Of a stretch of DNA of 7,361 nucleotides, positions 6,030 through 7,361 are shown piece after piece. The notes under the pieces are model-generated. The model made no database searches. It was given only the letters and a program-made list of their open reading frames with translations, and was not told the origin of the DNA. The DNA lies in contig JALULB010000318.1 of the NCBI GenBank assembly GCA_027041035.1, forward strand, positions 1 through 7,361. The letters run 5' to 3'. Source of the stretch: Sedimenticola sp. (lineage in GTDB: Bacteria > Pseudomonadota > Gammaproteobacteria > Chromatiales > Chromatiaceae). Within the stretch, counting starts at the first letter, position 1. Each line of letters starts with the position of its first letter. The position numbers and the translations under genes are program-made.

Positions 6030-6379
6030 TGAAGCCCCCTTTGGGGTGGAATTGCCAACTCATGAATTACGCACGCTCTCGCTTGCCTCTTGATTCCACG
6101 AGCAATCTTCTCAAGTTGCGCGTAAACACCAATACGCAACGCCTTCAGGAAATTCCTCGTGGAATCAACATACCGCGCGTCATCGCGCGAACTCATGAAA
6201 TTTCCGGACAGCGAGCTTTGTGATGCAGGCCAAGATAACAGTAGAATTTAAAGCTTGCAAGACGCCCGTGCCTCTGCTGTCCAAGCGTCGGTTTTCAGCG
6301 TGCATGCAATGCTTCCGGGGTTTGCATGACGGAGACTCCGCACTCCTTGAGAAAGCACGCACCTACGAGGCTGTCGGGT
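6030..6379. other. Intergenic region with dyad symmetries, no secure gene
   Basis: About 350 bases lie between ispG and the small exported protein gene. Visible structure: a 13-base perfect inverted repeat (TTGATTCCACGAG at 6090-6102, CTCGTGGAATCAA at 6156-6168) enclosing a 6-base stem GTTGCG/CGCAAC (6115-6120, 6135-6140), and a hairpin CGCGCG-TCAT-CGCGCG (6174-6189). On the minus strand an open frame starting at 6196 reads a plausible basic helical peptide (RNFLKALRIGVYAQLEKIAR) before running into the next gene. It has only a weak ribosome site and may be a decayed gene piece. I see no tRNA, no intrinsic terminator with a T-run and no convincing promoter. Confidence 0.5.
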
Positions 6380-7361
6380 TTAGGAGTAGTGCGTTTTCAC
6401 ATAGGTATCGACAATTGCCTGGAATTCCTTTGCGATTTGTTCTCCGCGCAGGGTCAGGGCCTTTTCACCATCGATATACACCGGCGCGGCGGGCTGTTCC
6501 CCGGTACCGGGCAGGCTGATGCCGATGTTCGCGTGCTTGCTCTCGCCCGGACCATTCACGATGCAACCCATCACCGCGACATTCATGTTTTCCGCGCCGG
6601 GATAACGCTCACGCCACTCGGGCATTTTCTCGCGTAGATAGTCCTGGATATCTCGCGCCAACTGCTGGAAGTAGCTGCTCGTGGTGCGACCGCAGCCCGG
6701 GCAGGCGATCACCCGCGGCAGGAAGGCACGCAACTCCATGCTTTGCAGGATCTCCTGGGCGACGATGACCTCGCGCTCGCGCGCACCGCCCGGTTCCGGT
6801 GTCAGCGAAAGTCGAATCGTGTCGCCGATGCCCTGCTGCAACAGCACCGCGAGGGCGGCGGTCGAGGCGACGATGCCCTTGGAACCCATGCCGGCCTCGG
6901 TCAGCCCCAGGTGCAGCGCATACCCGCAGCGCCGCGCGAGCAGGCGATAGACCGCGATCAGATCCTGCACGCCGCTCATCTTGCATGACAAAACGATGCG
7001 ATCGGCGGGCAAGCCAACCTTCTCCGCCAGCGCGGCGCTCTCCAGCGCCGAGGTGACGAGCACATCGTACATCAGCGCCTTGGCGTCCAGCGGTTCCGTG
7101 CGCCGGCCATTCTCATCCATCATGCGCGTCACCAGGCTCTTGTCCAGGCTGCCCCAGTTGACGCCGATGCGCACCGCCTTGTCATGCCGGCAGGCGGTTT
7201 CGATCATGTCACCGAACTGGCGGTCACGCTTCTCGCCACTACCGACGTTGCCGGGATTGATGCGGTATTTCGCCAACGCCTCGGCACAGGCCGGGTGCTC
7301 GACGAGCAGGCGATGGCCATTGAAATGAAAATCACCGACCAGCGGCACGTCGACGCCAAGC
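6380..7361 (-). CDS. ispG: IspG (GcpE), 4-hydroxy-3-methylbut-2-enyl diphosphate synthase, N-terminus cut by window edge
   Basis: This cytoplasmic iron-sulfur enzyme of the MEP isoprenoid pathway converts methylerythritol cyclodiphosphate to hydroxymethylbutenyl diphosphate. The visible C-terminal part, about 326 residues, carries the expected signatures: [39 protein letters not shown] and [10 protein letters not shown]. The iron-sulfur cysteines are in [13 protein letters not shown] and [18 protein letters not shown]. Compared with the E. coli enzyme there is extra sequence between these two cysteine motifs ([20 protein letters not shown]), as in the longer IspG form found in many other proteobacteria. 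The frame stays open through 7361 without a true start; the GTG at 7348 is internal ([13 protein letters not shown]). The stop is TAA at 6380-6382. Confidence 0.96.
   Translation of the reverse strand, partial: LGVDVPLVGDFHFNGHRLLVEHPACAEALAKYRINPGNVGSGEKRDRQFGDMIETACRHDKAVRIGVNWGSLDKSLVTRMMDENGRRTEPLDAKALMYDVLVTSALESAALAEKVGLPADRIVLSCKMSGVQDLIAVYRLLARRCGYALHLGLTEAGMGSKGIVASTAALAVLLQQGIGDTIRLSLTPEPGGAREREVIVAQEILQSMELRAFLPRVIACPGCGRTTSSYFQQLARDIQDYLREKMPEWRERYPGAENMNVAVMGCIVNGPGESKHANIGISLPGTGEQPAAPVYIDGEKALTLRGEQIAKEFQAIVDTYVKTHYS

Noticed and set aside
6220..6519. Plus-strand open frame of 99 codons overlapping ispG
   Set aside because: It runs antisense into a clear housekeeping gene, has no domain-like sequence and no ribosome site.

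Overview
The window looks like chromosomal DNA of a moderately GC-rich gammaproteobacterium or a relative. This rests on protein style only: a FixL/DctS-type kinase with its FixJ-type regulator, a long-form IspG, a periplasmic rhodanese and Shine-Dalgarno-led genes. I cannot name the genus. A sulfur- or metal-oxidising lineage is possible from the exported rhodanese, but this is weak inference.

Layout. Bases 1-121 are the right-hand part of a short repeat element cut by the window edge. A spacer with a perfect 23-bp palindrome beside a TATAAT box follows. Next come three co-directional genes: a PilZ-domain protein (330-677), a two-transmembrane sensor histidine kinase with two PAS-like domains (779-3361) and a FixJ/LuxR-type response regulator (3358-3978), the last two overlapping by ATGA. 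A 199-bp repeat element (3986-4184) separates these from a small RDD-family membrane protein gene (4215-4688). A 153-bp relative (4696-4848) lies between the convergent ends of the RDD gene and a minus-strand pair: a small exported protein of unknown function (5667-6029) followed by an exported single-domain rhodanese (4855-5592). After about 350 bp with dyad symmetries but no secure gene, the window ends in the 3' part of ispG on the minus strand (6380 to the edge).

The most notable feature is the family of short non-coding elements. They have GTAAC...GTTAC ends, long internal inverted repeats and no transposase. The copy at 4696-4848 is flanked by a perfect 8-bp duplication, AACCGTCT, showing that it is a true non-autonomous transposable element (MITE). 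GTAA ends with 8-bp duplications are typical of the IS66 family, so an IS66-type transposase is the likely driver. Two copies in opposite orientation bracket the PilZ/kinase/regulator block. Their mismatched flanks fit a past inversion of the whole 3.86-kb block by recombination between them, a prediction testable from sequence just outside the window.

Functionally, the PilZ protein may bind cyclic di-GMP, while the kinase would sense a periplasmic or membrane signal and phosphorylate the DNA-binding regulator. Targets are not visible. The rhodanese and its small neighbour are probably co-transcribed and act outside the cytoplasm. IspG is housekeeping isoprenoid synthesis.
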